The notes under the pieces were generated by a model. The model made no database searches, had not been told where the DNA came from, and saw nothing but the letters and a program-made list of their open reading frames with translations. From Bacillota bacterium (lineage in GTDB: Bacteria; Bacillota; UBA4882; UBA8346), in assembly GCA_023400055.1 (NCBI GenBank), contig JAEXFN010000005.1, positions 1 to 64,000 of the forward strand: a stretch of 64,000 bases of DNA, read 5' to 3'. The position numbers and the translations under genes are program-made. Of the stretch, positions 34,975-43,877 are shown piece after piece; positions within the stretch are counted from its first letter, which is position 1, and every line of letters starts with the position of its first letter.

Positions 34975-36276
34975 TTACGACTTGAAATTTCTCAGGAATT
35001 CCAGATATGAGTCCTTATTCAATTTGGGCGGATAGTTTCGTTTGATCGCGCTGGCTTGCGCGGCGCCGTCCCATAGAAGATCGATGACGGTCATGGCCAT
35101 GACTTTGGCCGGCATGACGTAGGCCATTTCCTCGTCGCAAATTGTGAAGTTGCGGCTATGGGCGGTGCCGGAATAACCGCCGGTGGAGATATGCATAAAG
35201 GGCATGATCGTGCTGATGTCGCCGGCGTCGGTGGCGCCCATCAGTTCGTAGCCGGTCAGGATGGCTTCCGAGCCTAACAGTCCGTTGACGTTTTCGCCAA
35301 ACAGCCCATTCAGCTTGTCGTTTTGAATCAACGGCAGATAGCCGGGGATTTCGTCGATTTCCACCTGCGCGCCGATGGCCATGGCGCTGCCGCGGATCGC
35401 CCGGTTCACTTTTTCCGAGGCGGAGACCACCGCGTCGATGTTGCGGCCCCGCACGTAGGTCTCCATGCGGACGTCGGCGGGAACGATGTTCACCAGGTCG
35501 CCGCCTTTGGTAATGATGGGATGGACCCGGATCCGGTGGCCGTCCTTAAAGGTTTCCCGTTGGGCGTGGATCGCCATCAGGGACAGCGCGGCCGCGTTCA
35601 GCGCATTGACGCCCTCGAACGGCTCGGCGCCGGCATGGGCTTCCTTGCCGGTAAAGCGGACGATCTTGCCGACAAAGCCGGAGCTTTCGCAGGCGAGCAG
35701 GAATTTGCGGTCTTCCACCCCGGCGTGGGAGTGGATCATCATGCCCATGTCCACGTCATCGAGCACGCCCAGGCGGATAAACTCCTGTTTTCCGCCGAAG
35801 AATTCGATCCGGCCATCTTCTTTCAGCCGTTCGCGGAATTCCAGTTCGACGTATTCTTCGGCGGGAACGGCGGCGAACACCACATCGCCGTCCAGATATT
35901 CCATCAACGGCGTCAGACCCATCGCCGCGCCCAGCATGGCGGCGATCTGGGAATTGTGGCCGCAGGAATGGGCCGCTCCGGTGCGGGGGTCGGCGCAGGG
36001 ATGCAAGGGGCAGACCACGGCATCCAGTTCGCCCATGATCATCACCCGCGCCTGGCTTTGTTTCCCTCTGGCGCAGGCCTTGACGCCGGTGATCGCCAGC
36101 CCTTCCTCGCAGGCCAGCCCCAGCGCCCGCAGTTGGCCGGCCGCCAGCTTGGCGGTATCCCACTCTTTAAAGCCGAGTTCCGGATGATTGAATATTGTAT
36201 TGCCAATGGCAATAATTTCCGCCTTTTTCAAATCGATCTGTTCGCATACCTGTCGCTTTAATTCTTCTTTTGTCAT
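34975..36276 (-). CDS. M20-family amidohydrolase (AbgB-like)
   Basis: This is a two-metal peptidase-family hydrolase of about 433 aa. The family blocks are MGELDAVVCPLHP, AAHSCGHNSQIAAMLGAAMG with metal-ligand His, VPAEEYVELEF with the catalytic Glu pair, and MIHSHAGVEDRKF. A dimerisation insert (GFVGKIVRFTGKEAHAGAEP) follows in the expected place. The sequence resembles aminobenzoyl-glutamate hydrolase subunit B and related amidohydrolases. I take the second Met (36276), just after TGGGGG; the longer frame begins at 36297. It is divergent from adenine deaminase, sharing its promoter region. Confidence 0.85.
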   Translation of the reverse strand: MTKEELKRQVCEQIDLKKAEIIAIGNTIFNHPELGFKEWDTAKLAAGQLRALGLACEEGLAITGVKACARGKQSQARVMIMGELDAVVCPLHPCADPRTGAAHSCGHNSQIAAMLGAAMGLTPLMEYLDGDVVFAAVPAEEYVELEFRERLKEDGRIEFFGGKQEFIRLGVLDDVDMGMMIHSHAGVEDRKFLLACESSGFVGKIVRFTGKEAHAGAEPFEGVNALNAAALSLMAIHAQRETFKDGHRIRVHPIITKGGDLVNIVPADVRMETYVRGRNIDAVVSASEKVNRAIRGSAMAIGAQVEIDEIPGYLPLIQNDKLNGLFGENVNGLLGSEAILTGYELMGATDAGDISTIMPFMHISTGGYSGTAHSRNFTICDEEMAYVMPAKVMAMTVIDLLWDGAAQASAIKRNYPPKLNKDSYLEFLRNFKS

Positions 36277-36373
36277 CGCAAATGCCCCCAGAAACATTTA
36301 TTGTAAATAATTATAACATAAGAAGTCAATAACGAATGGAATAAATAAAAAAAGTAAAATTAGTAAGAAATAA

Positions 36374-36414
36374 TTGACAATTACTTGACAGGCCCTAATT
36401 TTATCGATAAAATT
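36374..36414 (+). promoter_or_regulatory. Divergent promoter region with perfect 18-bp palindrome
   Basis: TTGACA at 36385-36390, a 17-bp spacer and TAAAAT at 36408-36413 make a near-consensus promoter for the adenine deaminase operon; another TTGACA starts at 36374. The palindrome AATTTTATCGATAAAATT (36397-36414) overlaps the -10, which suggests a repressor site. No purine-riboswitch motif was recognised in the short leader. Confidence 0.65.
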
Positions 36415-36471
36415 ATTAAAAATTAAGCGTTATTTTAACAATAGGTGAATTTTTTTAAATCAGGTGAAGCC

Positions 36472-38202
36472 ATGAGTCTTCGCGCAATTCGGGCCTGTAT
36501 GGGGGAGATCCCTTTTGACACGGCCATCTGCGACGTGCAGCTGATAAACGTCTTTACCGACGAGATCCAGGCGGTTGATATCGGGATTGCCGGCGATCAG
36601 TTCGCCTATGTCGGGAGATTCCATAAAGAGCATCGAGCCTTACAAACCATCGATGGCCGGGGCCGTTTCGCGGCACCGGGTCTGATCGACAGCCATATGC
36701 ATCTTGAAAGCAGCATGATGACGCCGGCCGCGTTTGCAGCGGCGGTGCTGCCGCTGGGCACGACCAGCGTCGCGGCGGACCCTCACGAAATCGCCAATGT
36801 GCTGGGGGTGGACGGGGTAAAAATGCTGTGCGACCAGGTGAAAGACCTTCCCCTCCATGTCTACGTGATGGCCCCGTCTACCATTCCCTCGGCCCCGGGT
36901 TTCGAGAACTCGGGTGCGACAATCACCGGAACAGAAATCGCCACCATGCTCGGCTTCCCGGGAGTGCACGGCCTCGGCGAGGTGATGGACTTTTTCGGGG
37001 TGATCCAGGGCGACCCCAAGATTATTGGCGTGATTGAGGCGGCTCAGAAGATGGGCGTGCTTTTGGATGGCCATACCCCCTTGCTGAAGGGGAAGGAGCT
37101 GCAGGCGTTCGCGGCATCCGGCATCGACTGCGACCACACTTACATGGATCCGGCAATTGTGGCGGAGAAACTCGGCAATGGCATGTGCGTCCAGATCCAG
37201 GAACGTTTCTTTACTCCGGAGCTGATGGCCTATTTAAACGGCTGTCCGGTGCAGAACCGGATCATGCTGGTGACCGACGATGTGCCCATTAGCCGGCTGG
37301 CCGCCAACGGTCATTTGAACGCGCTGGTGAAAAAGGCCATCGCCATGGGCCTGGACCCCAAGAAAGCCTACCGCTATGTGACCATCAACGCCGCCGACCG
37401 GCTGCGCCTTTATCGGCAGGGCGCGATCGCTCCGGGACGCAACGCGGACCTGATTCTGTTGGATGCACTGGAGGAGGCATTGCCCTCGCTGGTCATGAGC
37501 GACGGCCGGGTCGTGGCCGAAGCCGGACGGCTGACGGTTCCGCTCGAACGCCCGCAATTCCCGCCCCGAGCTTATCAGACTATGCACCTGGCGCCGGTCC
37601 GGGAAGCGGATTTCGTGATCCCCTGTCCGGGGAGCGGGGCCTTGGTCCATGTCATCGTCCAGGATGGCAAGACCTCCCGGACCCAGCTGGAACAACAGAT
37701 CTGTCCGGCCCGCGAGGGGGCGCTCGATCCGGGAAACCTGGTCAAAATGGCGGTGTTCAACCGCTACCCGGACAATCATAACCGGGCCGTCGCGCTCCTG
37801 GGGAATCTGTCCGAGTTTAAGGGGGCCATTGCCACGACCTACGCCCATGACTGCCACAACTTGACGGTATATGGGAGCAATGACCGCGACTCGTGTCTGG
37901 CGGCCAATACCGTCATCGCGGCCGGCGGTGGGATCGCGGCGGTGCGGGACGGCGCGGTGCTTTGCGCCATTCCGTTGCCCATCGCCGGGCTGATGGGTGA
38001 GGACGATCTGCCGACGCTGGCGGGGAAATTCGCTGAATTCAACCGAATCGCCAAGGCGATGGGGTTAAACCATGAGGAGCCGCTGACCTTCCTGACCTTG
38101 ATGGCCTTGGCGGTGTCCCCCAATGTGAAACTGACGGATATGGTAATTATCGATGTCACCACCAAGACATTTTTGCCCTTGGTCGTTAAATATTTGGATT
38201 GA
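36472..38202 (+). CDS. ade: Adenine deaminase
   Basis: It converts adenine to hypoxanthine (purine salvage). It is an amidohydrolase-fold enzyme of about 576 aa, the usual length. Metal-site blocks are LIDSHMHLESSMM, LLDGHTPLLKG, DCDHTYMD and VTDDVPISR; the C-terminal domain has the family-specific NRYPDNHNRAVALLGN and YAHDCHNLTVYGSND. I take ATG 36472 behind AGGTGAAG; the frame opens from GTG 36445. It leads an operon with a PotABCD-like transporter, suggesting that the imported compound is a purine or a related amine-bearing metabolite. Confidence 0.93.
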   Translation: MSLRAIRACMGEIPFDTAICDVQLINVFTDEIQAVDIGIAGDQFAYVGRFHKEHRALQTIDGRGRFAAPGLIDSHMHLESSMMTPAAFAAAVLPLGTTSVAADPHEIANVLGVDGVKMLCDQVKDLPLHVYVMAPSTIPSAPGFENSGATITGTEIATMLGFPGVHGLGEVMDFFGVIQGDPKIIGVIEAAQKMGVLLDGHTPLLKGKELQAFAASGIDCDHTYMDPAIVAEKLGNGMCVQIQERFFTPELMAYLNGCPVQNRIMLVTDDVPISRLAANGHLNALVKKAIAMGLDPKKAYRYVTINAADRLRLYRQGAIAPGRNADLILLDALEEALPSLVMSDGRVVAEAGRLTVPLERPQFPPRAYQTMHLAPVREADFVIPCPGSGALVHVIVQDGKTSRTQLEQQICPAREGALDPGNLVKMAVFNRYPDNHNRAVALLGNLSEFKGAIATTYAHDCHNLTVYGSNDRDSCLAANTVIAAGGGIAAVRDGAVLCAIPLPIAGLMGEDDLPTLAGKFAEFNRIAKAMGLNHEEPLTFLTLMALAVSPNVKLTDMVIIDVTTKTFLPLVVKYLD

Positions 38203-38247
38203 ATTAACGGTACGCAATAAACTTTTCACGACGGGATCGAAGAAACG

Positions 38248-39108
38248 ATGTTCAAGCCCTTAGCCATGACCAAACAGAACAAACAGGTTTTGCTGCTGGC
38301 GCTGCCGACGGTGCTGGCCCTGACGGCGTTCTTTGTGGTTCCGATGGCCTACATCCTGGTGGACACCTTGAAAGCCGACGGGCTGAAGTATTTTCAGAAG
38401 TTCTTTACCGACGCCATGTATCTCGGCATTTTAAAAACGACCGTCCTGGTCTCGCTGCAGGTGACCGCCATCGCGCTGCTTTTTGGATATCCGACGGCGT
38501 ATTTCATGGCGCGGACCCGGTCGCGGATGAAAAATATCCTGTTGATCGTGATTATCTTCCCGTTTCTGGTCAGCGCGGTGGTCCGTTCCTACGGCTGGAT
38601 GGTCATCCTGGGCGGGCGGGGACTGCTCAACCAGCTGCTGATGGCGACCGGCCTGATTCAGCAGCCGCTGACGATCATGAATACCTCGACCGCGGTAATC
38701 ATCGGACTGGTGCATCTGTTAATTCCCTATATGATCCTTTCGATCACCGGGGTCATCCAAAATATCGACCCCAATGTGGAACGCGCTGCTTACAGCCTGA
38801 GCGCCAATCCGCTGCAAACCTTCTTCCGGGTGACCCTGCCCTTAAGCGCGCCGGGCATCATTTCCGGCTGCATCCTGGTATTCACCATGAGCATGACTTC
38901 CTATGTCACCCCCAAACTACTGGGCGGGTCGCGCTTCCGGATGATGAGCACGATGGTCTTCCAGGAAGTCAATATCAACTTCAACTGGGGGTTCGCCTCC
39001 GCCATCAGTTATATCCTGCTCTTTACCATATTAGTCATTTTGTTGTTCGCCACCTACGCCACGGCCGGGGCGAATCAGCGCGTGGGGGGTGGCCGGCGTG
39101 TCGGATAA
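38248..39108 (+). CDS. ABC transporter permease, PotB-like
   Basis: This is a membrane subunit of a polyamine-type importer, 286 aa, with six hydrophobic spans. The EAA-type loop is ERAAYSLSANPLQTFFRVTL ahead of PLSAPG. Its start has only a weak ribosome site; ATG 38266 is an alternative. It overlaps the second permease by 11 bp. The polyamine-like family does not prove the ligand; these transporters also carry other cations and, beside ade, possibly a purine. Confidence 0.87.
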   Translation: MFKPLAMTKQNKQVLLLALPTVLALTAFFVVPMAYILVDTLKADGLKYFQKFFTDAMYLGILKTTVLVSLQVTAIALLFGYPTAYFMARTRSRMKNILLIVIIFPFLVSAVVRSYGWMVILGGRGLLNQLLMATGLIQQPLTIMNTSTAVIIGLVHLLIPYMILSITGVIQNIDPNVERAAYSLSANPLQTFFRVTLPLSAPGIISGCILVFTMSMTSYVTPKLLGGSRFRMMSTMVFQEVNINFNWGFASAISYILLFTILVILLFATYATAGANQRVGGGRRVG

Positions 39109-39892
39109 GCGGGTGGGATGGTTGGCGACGACCATCGCTACATTGGTCTTTATTTTCCTGCTGGCGCCGTTGGCAGTGATCGTTCTGGCTTCCTTCAGCC
39201 CGACGCCGCTGGTGGTGTTCCCGCCCAGGGGGCTTTCTTTGCAATGGTATCTGAATATCTTCAGTTCTTCTACTAATTTCCTGAGCGGCTTCGGCAACAG
39301 CATCGCAGTAGCGGTGATCGGGACCGCCATCGATGTGATCCTGGGCGTGACGGCGGCGTTGAGCGTGAGCCGGCATCCGTTTAAAGGGAAGGAACTGCTG
39401 GTTTCCTTCTTCACTTCGCCGATGTATGTGCCCTCCATCGCCTTTGCCTTCGTTTTGTTGCAGATCTTCAGCCAGATCGGTTCGGTTCCGGGGCTGGTGA
39501 AGATTTTGCTGGGGCACCTCGTCATCATCATGCCTTACATTGTCCGCAACACCCTTGCGGTGTTGTCCGGTTTCAACTGGACGCTGGAAAACGCCGCGGC
39601 CAGCCTTGGCGCGAGTCCCCTGAAGACTTTCTCCAAGGTGACGCTGCCCCTGATCAAGCCGGGCGTAATCGCCGGCGCCATGCTCGCCTTTTTATACTCC
39701 TTCGACGAAGCAGTGCTGAGCAGTTTGTTATCTTCGCCGACTTTTGTGACGTTGCCGATCCGGATCATGAATTACATGGAGTTTTCCTTTGACCCCACCT
39801 TGGCGGCGATCTCCACCGTTTTGATCCTGATGTCGCTGCTACTCATGATTTTATTGGAAAAGCTGACCGGCCTGGATATGTTTTTAAAGTAA
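39098..39892 (+). CDS. ABC transporter permease, PotC-like
   Basis: This is the second permease, about 264 aa. The EAA loop is ENAAASLGASPLKTFSKVTL ahead of PLIKPG, and the family segment LLSSPTFVTLPIRIMNYMEF is present. I take GTG 39098, behind GGGGGGTGG; the frame also opens at GTG 39089. Its start overlaps the PotB-like gene. It ends 318 bp before the ATPase gene, an unusually long gap within a transporter operon. Confidence 0.87.
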   Translation: MSDKRVGWLATTIATLVFIFLLAPLAVIVLASFSPTPLVVFPPRGLSLQWYLNIFSSSTNFLSGFGNSIAVAVIGTAIDVILGVTAALSVSRHPFKGKELLVSFFTSPMYVPSIAFAFVLLQIFSQIGSVPGLVKILLGHLVIIMPYIVRNTLAVLSGFNWTLENAAASLGASPLKTFSKVTLPLIKPGVIAGAMLAFLYSFDEAVLSSLLSSPTFVTLPIRIMNYMEFSFDPTLAAISTVLILMSLLLMILLEKLTGLDMFLK

Positions 39893-39960
39893 TGGAAGAA
39901 CTTCGTAACTGAGATAGTGCGGACTGGAATTGGAACTCATCCTCGCCTTTTAGAAGCCAT

Positions 39961-40076
39961 GTGATAAAGTCTTTGGAAAACGTGAAATGGGTTTTAAAAG
40001 ATTTTTAAACGACTTTATCACTTGCTTCTCTGAGCTTTTGTGAACCCCCCGACCTCGGGACGGGGTTTATCACAAC
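39961..40076. repeat. Two adjacent long hairpins in the permease-ATPase gap
   Basis: GTGATAAAGTC (39961-39971) is perfectly complementary to GACTTTATCAC (40011-40021). Close behind, TTGTGA plus ACCCC near 40038 pairs with GGGGT plus TTATCACAA near 40061-40076, enclosing a CCGACCTCGGG core. They divide the transporter genes and might set differential expression or be a small inserted element. No ORF. Confidence 0.6.
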
Positions 40077-40210
40077 GCTTTTAGAAAGAGAGGGTAACCT
40101 TGAGCCTCCGTTGCCAACTCATCTGCTACTTGATCACGTACTTAGACAACCACTGTGGATTCCCGGATAATGAGCCGGGTTGCTCACAGTTCTTTTTGAG
40201 GTGAACCCCG

Positions 40211-41278
40211 ATGGCATCTTTGGAATTGCAAGGCCTTACTAAAAAATACGGCGATTTCACGGCGGTGGATCATATCGATCTGGCGGTGAAGGACGGAGAG
40301 ATGGTCGCTTTGCTGGGAGGCAGCGGTTGTGGCAAAACCACCATTTTGAACATGATCGCCGGATTCACTGACCAGTACGAAGGGTCCATTCTGGTGGACG
40401 GCAAGGACATGAAGCATATCCCCGCCTACAAGCGGAACATGGGGGTCTTCTTTCAGAACTACGCGCTGTTTCCTCATATGAACACCTTCGACAACATCGC
40501 CTTCGGCTTGAAAATGCAGAAGCTGGATAGAGAGCTGATCGCTGAGAAAGTGCGGCGGATCGTGCAACTGGTGAAGCTGACCGGAATGGAAAAACGCTTC
40601 CCGTGCGAGCTTTCCGGCGGCCAGCAGCAGCGGGTGGCGTTGGCGCGCGCCCTGGTCACCGAGCCGACGCTGCTGTTGCTGGATGAGCCGCTGTCCAATC
40701 TCGACGCCAAGCTCCGGGTGGAGATGCAGGTCGAGATCAAGCGCATTCACCGGGAACTGGGGCTGACCACGATCATCGTCACCCACGATCAGGAAGAAGC
40801 GGTTTCGCTGGCCGACCGGGTGATCGTGATGAACGCCGGCCGGATCATGCAGGTTGGCAAGCCCAAGGAGGTCTTCGACCGTCCCGCCAATCTGTTTGTC
40901 GGCGATTTCATGGGTTTCTCGAACTTTATCGCCGGGAAGGTGCGCCAGGTGGCCGGGGATAGGGTCAGCGTTATATGCTCGGACCGGGAGCTGACTTTGG
41001 ACGGAGCGGAGGGGGCCGGAGTGGCTGCCGGCGACAGCGTCACCCTGTCGATCCGGCCGGAGAACATTGTCCCGGCGGAGCAGGGTTCCCAAAACGCGCT
41101 GACCGGAACGGTCCGGAACGTCACTTACAAGGGGACGGTCACCCGCTTGGAGATCGACGCTATCTTTGCCGAAACCGTCTTCGTCAATATTCACGATAGT
41201 GAAGACTATGAGATCGGCGATGCAATCACGGTTGCGTTTCCGTCCCAAAAGCTTCTCATATACAAAAATAAAGAATAA
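40211..41278 (+). CDS. ABC transporter ATP-binding protein, PotA-like
   Basis: This is the ATPase of the PotABCD-like importer, 355 aa. Walker A is LGGSGCGKTT (the GGS variant of GPS), the Q-loop FFQNYALFPHM, the signature LSGGQQQRVALA and Walker B LLLLDEPLSNLD, with switch His IVTHDQEEAV. The C-terminal TOBE domain (about residues 270-355, SIRPENIVP) is typical. TTTGAGGTGAA precedes the ATG. The binding-protein gene follows after about 10 bp. Confidence 0.92.
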   Translation: MASLELQGLTKKYGDFTAVDHIDLAVKDGEMVALLGGSGCGKTTILNMIAGFTDQYEGSILVDGKDMKHIPAYKRNMGVFFQNYALFPHMNTFDNIAFGLKMQKLDRELIAEKVRRIVQLVKLTGMEKRFPCELSGGQQQRVALARALVTEPTLLLLDEPLSNLDAKLRVEMQVEIKRIHRELGLTTIIVTHDQEEAVSLADRVIVMNAGRIMQVGKPKEVFDRPANLFVGDFMGFSNFIAGKVRQVAGDRVSVICSDRELTLDGAEGAGVAAGDSVTLSIRPENIVPAEQGSQNALTGTVRNVTYKGTVTRLEIDAIFAETVFVNIHDSEDYEIGDAITVAFPSQKLLIYKNKE

Positions 41279-41288
41279 GGAGCGAATG

Positions 41289-42377
41289 ATGATGAGAAAG
41301 AAGCAGCGAATCATGGCCGGCGTCCTGACCGCCATGATATTGGCCGTAAGCGCAGCCGGCTTCGGCAGCAGTTCCCCGGTAGCGGCGGCCGAAAAAGCGC
41401 CCAAGGATTTCAAAGGAGCCACCCTGGTCGTTGCCACCTGGGGCTTTACGGCGGCCAATGTCAAGGAGCTGTCCAAGAACTTCGAGAAGACCTATAACTG
41501 TAAGGTGGTTACCGACGAGACCAGCGGCAACTCGGATCGTTTGAATAAAATCATGGCCCAACGCAAGAACCCGGAGATCGACGTCGCCCTGATGACCGAC
41601 ATCTTTGCGGCGCTCGGCAACAAGCAAGGCGTTTTCGAAAAGATCAATCCCAAGGTGGTCACCAACCTCAAGAACCTTTACAAGTTCGCCAAGAACGGCG
41701 AGGGTTACGGCCCCTGCTATTCGGTGGTGCGCTACGGTATCATCTACGACGCCAGCATGGTGAAGGTTCCCCCGAAATCCTATAAGGATCTGTTCAGCGG
41801 CAAGTACAACGGGCAGCTCTCCCTGCCGGACATGGCTTCCACCGCCGGCCCCTATCTGTTGGTCACCCTGGCCCAGAAATCGGGCGGCAGCGCCACCAAT
41901 GTGGAGCCCGGCTTCAAACTGCTCAAAGCCAACAAGGACAACGTCAAGCAATGGTATCTCACCAGTTCCGACGTACAGACCGCTTTCTCGACCGGCGAGA
42001 TCAGCGTGGCCGTATTTATGGACATGAATATGCCGACGCTGAAGAAGGCTGGACTCAACGTCAAGTGGGTCGATCCCAAGGAGGGCGATTTCTCGGCCGC
42101 CGCGACCATCAATGTGATCAAGGACTGTAAGAACCCGGAACTGGCCCAGCTGTTTGTGAACTATTTCCTCAGCGACGCCGTGCAGAGCCAGATTGCCGAC
42201 CGGATGAACGAGGCGCCGACCAATAAAAACGCCAAGATGTCGGCAGAAAAGCAAGAATATTTGGCTTATGGGCAGAAAGCCATGAGTTCGCTGAAGAAGT
42301 TCGATTGGAATTTCATTAATACCAATAAGGCGGCTTGGATCGAGAGGTTCCAGAAAGAAATCGCGGTTCAGAAATAA
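41289..42377 (+). CDS. ABC transporter substrate-binding protein, PotD-like
   Basis: This is the extracellular binding protein of the PotABCD-like system, about 362 aa. The signal peptide is RIMAGVLTAMILAVSAAGFG, with cleavage near PVAAAE. The mature part has LVVATWGFTAANVKELSKNF and PEIDVALMTDIFAALG, as in PotD/family 6-type binders. I take ATG 41289, one of three consecutive ATG codons, because AAGGAG is best spaced for it; the frame opens from 41166 inside the ATPase gene. The ligand is unproven; linkage with ade points to a purine-related or amine compound. Confidence 0.85.
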   Translation: MMRKKQRIMAGVLTAMILAVSAAGFGSSSPVAAAEKAPKDFKGATLVVATWGFTAANVKELSKNFEKTYNCKVVTDETSGNSDRLNKIMAQRKNPEIDVALMTDIFAALGNKQGVFEKINPKVVTNLKNLYKFAKNGEGYGPCYSVVRYGIIYDASMVKVPPKSYKDLFSGKYNGQLSLPDMASTAGPYLLVTLAQKSGGSATNVEPGFKLLKANKDNVKQWYLTSSDVQTAFSTGEISVAVFMDMNMPTLKKAGLNVKWVDPKEGDFSAAATINVIKDCKNPELAQLFVNYFLSDAVQSQIADRMNEAPTNKNAKMSAEKQEYLAYGQKAMSSLKKFDWNFINTNKAAWIERFQKEIAVQK

Positions 42378-42406
42378 GCGCTGATTTTATTTTTTGGATT
42401 GGATGT

Positions 42407-42455
42407 GGTTAAAGCCGAGCTGGTAGAGGATACTGGCTTGGCTTTAATATTGTAG
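42407..42455 (+). repeat. Dispersed hairpin repeat, copy b
   Basis: AAAGCCGAGCTGG pairs with CTGGCTTGGCTTT around TAGAGGATA. It is the sister of 32857-32901, with compensatory stem changes. It stands 30 bp after the PotD-like gene, where a terminator would be expected, but TAATATTG is only a weak T-tract. A further decayed copy (TTTGGCTTTAATATTTAT) lies near 42800. Confidence 0.65.
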
Positions 42456-42502
42456 GGAGCTGAATATAGCAGCTAAATTATAGTTATGTGACTGATGGTC
42501 GA

Positions 42503-42730
42503 TGGGGGCTATTCCTGCCCCCACCCCCCAGGACCAAAGGGTTTGGTCGGAAACCCTTTGGAATCCCCCGACTAGGAACCGAGGTTCCTAGACTTCCTCA
42601 TTCATCCGGGGTTCTAGCATGTCGCCGCCATCCATGGCAATCTGCCTGGCAACCAGGTTATGGCTTCCGACCCCGACCGCTGTTTTTCGTCCTAGAAAAG
42701 AAGCGGCGCGTCTCCCTCCATGGAGACGGG
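42503..42730 (+). repeat. Structured RNA-like repeat R1
   Basis: First copy of a family of multi-hairpin elements. H1 GGGGGC/GCCCCC near 42504-42522; H2 AAAGGGTTT (42536-42544) with AAACCCTTT (42551-42559); the H2 loop GTCGG (42546-42550) can pair with CCGAC (42568-42572), a pseudoknot; H3 AGGAACC/GGTTCCT (42574-42589); last stem CGTCTCC/GGAGACG around CTCCAT (42709-42728). The corresponding stems in R2, R4, R5 and R6 differ in sequence but keep pairing. No ORF. The rest of 42731-43212 has no gene I trust. Confidence 0.75.
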
Positions 42731-43212
42731 TGCTATTCGTTTTTCTGAGATTTTAATCGGTTTTTTTCATTAAACTCGAATATTGATAGAAGCTACCTGT
42801 TTGGCTTTAATATTTATCGGGAGCCAAACATCCATAGCGCCACATCCAATATTTGCTATAATTGTGTTGACTCAAATTCAGAGGCGGTGGCGATTGTGGA
42901 TTCGACTCTGCATCAAGCGGTAGATATTATTGTCAAGAATTCGTGCTGGATAAGCTCATCCTTTTTGGTTCCCGAGGCGCCGCCTCTTTCCGTGGAGTGC
43001 ACCCGGTCTCTTTTCCTTTGGCTATTAACGCAGTCGAGCAACCTAAAGGGTTGTTTTTTTATAACCTTGGGCAAAATAACCATTGGTAGACAAAGTAATT
43101 GGGTGGATGAAGATGTTGATACTGCGTGTTTTAGGGAAAGACTCATTGATGATAATTATCTTAAATCTTGAGAATTCGTAACAATACGTGGTCAACTTTA
43201 GGAGGAACAGAT

Positions 43213-43686
43213 TTGGCTTTTAGCAGGATTGGTTTTTTACAAGACCGTTTTACCCAGGGAGTCATTGCCGGTATTGCGGGATGGGCGGTTCAGGCTACGT
43301 TTACATTAGGCATGCGCGTCTTGAAAGTAAGCCGGTTAACCCTTTCTGATTTTGCAGCGATCCTGGCAATCAACCATAAACCGAAAGGACTGTGGCAATG
43401 GTTATTGTCCGAATTTGTAGTCATGGTTATGCAAGCAGCATTGGGAGGCGTTTTTGCATGGTGGATTAAGGGAATCCAGAGTGCCAACATCCTGGTGAAG
43501 GGTTTCTTTTTTGGCGGCTTTGCCTGGTTTACGATTTTTACAATCGCTACGTTATATAAATTGCCAGGGTTATTCCCAATCGGAGCTGCTACGTCGTTAA
43601 TAATCATGACTGGCTCCGTAGTGTACGGGGTTGTGATGGCTTGGGCCTTGTTAATTCTAAACCGGAAGTTTGGAGTAAAAAATTGA
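43213..43686 (+). CDS. Small integral membrane protein, unknown function
   Basis: This is a 157-aa protein with about four hydrophobic segments: FTQGVIAGIAGWAVQATFTL, the stretch around FVVMVMQAALGGVFAWWI, GFFFGGFAWFTIFTIATLY and SLIIMTGSVVYGVVMAWALL. It resembles the small YqhR-like membrane proteins of clostridia, but I cannot name the family with confidence. The start TTG 43213 is set by AGGAGGA 6 bp upstream. It stands alone between repeats R1 and R2, so it is not linked to an operon. Confidence 0.65.
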   Translation: MAFSRIGFLQDRFTQGVIAGIAGWAVQATFTLGMRVLKVSRLTLSDFAAILAINHKPKGLWQWLLSEFVVMVMQAALGGVFAWWIKGIQSANILVKGFFFGGFAWFTIFTIATLYKLPGLFPIGAATSLIIMTGSVVYGVVMAWALLILNRKFGVKN

Positions 43687-43742
43687 CTAAAGGCATCACT
43701 GCGAACATTTAGCAGTCGTAGTCCCGATTTTTTTCCCGCCAA

Positions 43743-43877
43743 ATCGATAGATCGTATGTCGCGCCAGAAATTTATAAATCTTTACTTACGCTGGCGGTTC
43801 CAGTGGATATTATCGTCGAAACCCCCGGGAACTACACGAAATTAAAGGCAAACCCAACGTTATATGAGAAACAATGA
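43743..43877 (+). pseudogene. C-terminal remnant of an MNT nucleotidyltransferase
   Basis: An open stretch without a start reads SYVAPEIYKSLLTLA, then VPVDIIVETPGNYTKLKANP and ends in a stop at 43875-43877. The PVDIIVETPxxYxK pattern is the C-terminal signature of minimal nucleotidyltransferases (MNT antitoxins). The catalytic N-terminal part with GSxARG is missing. The end overlaps the HEPN remnant, as in intact MNT-HEPN operons. Short, so moderate confidence. Confidence 0.55.

Noticed and set aside
36297..36471. Purine riboswitch ahead of adenine deaminase
   Set aside because: The leader is too short after the predicted start site and lacks the conserved purine-aptamer loops.
42887..43171. 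94-aa plus-strand ORF between R1 and the small membrane protein gene
   Set aside because: No ribosome site, no recognisable family, and it runs into the membrane-protein leader; an overlapping minus-strand ORF of similar length exists, so it looks like chance.
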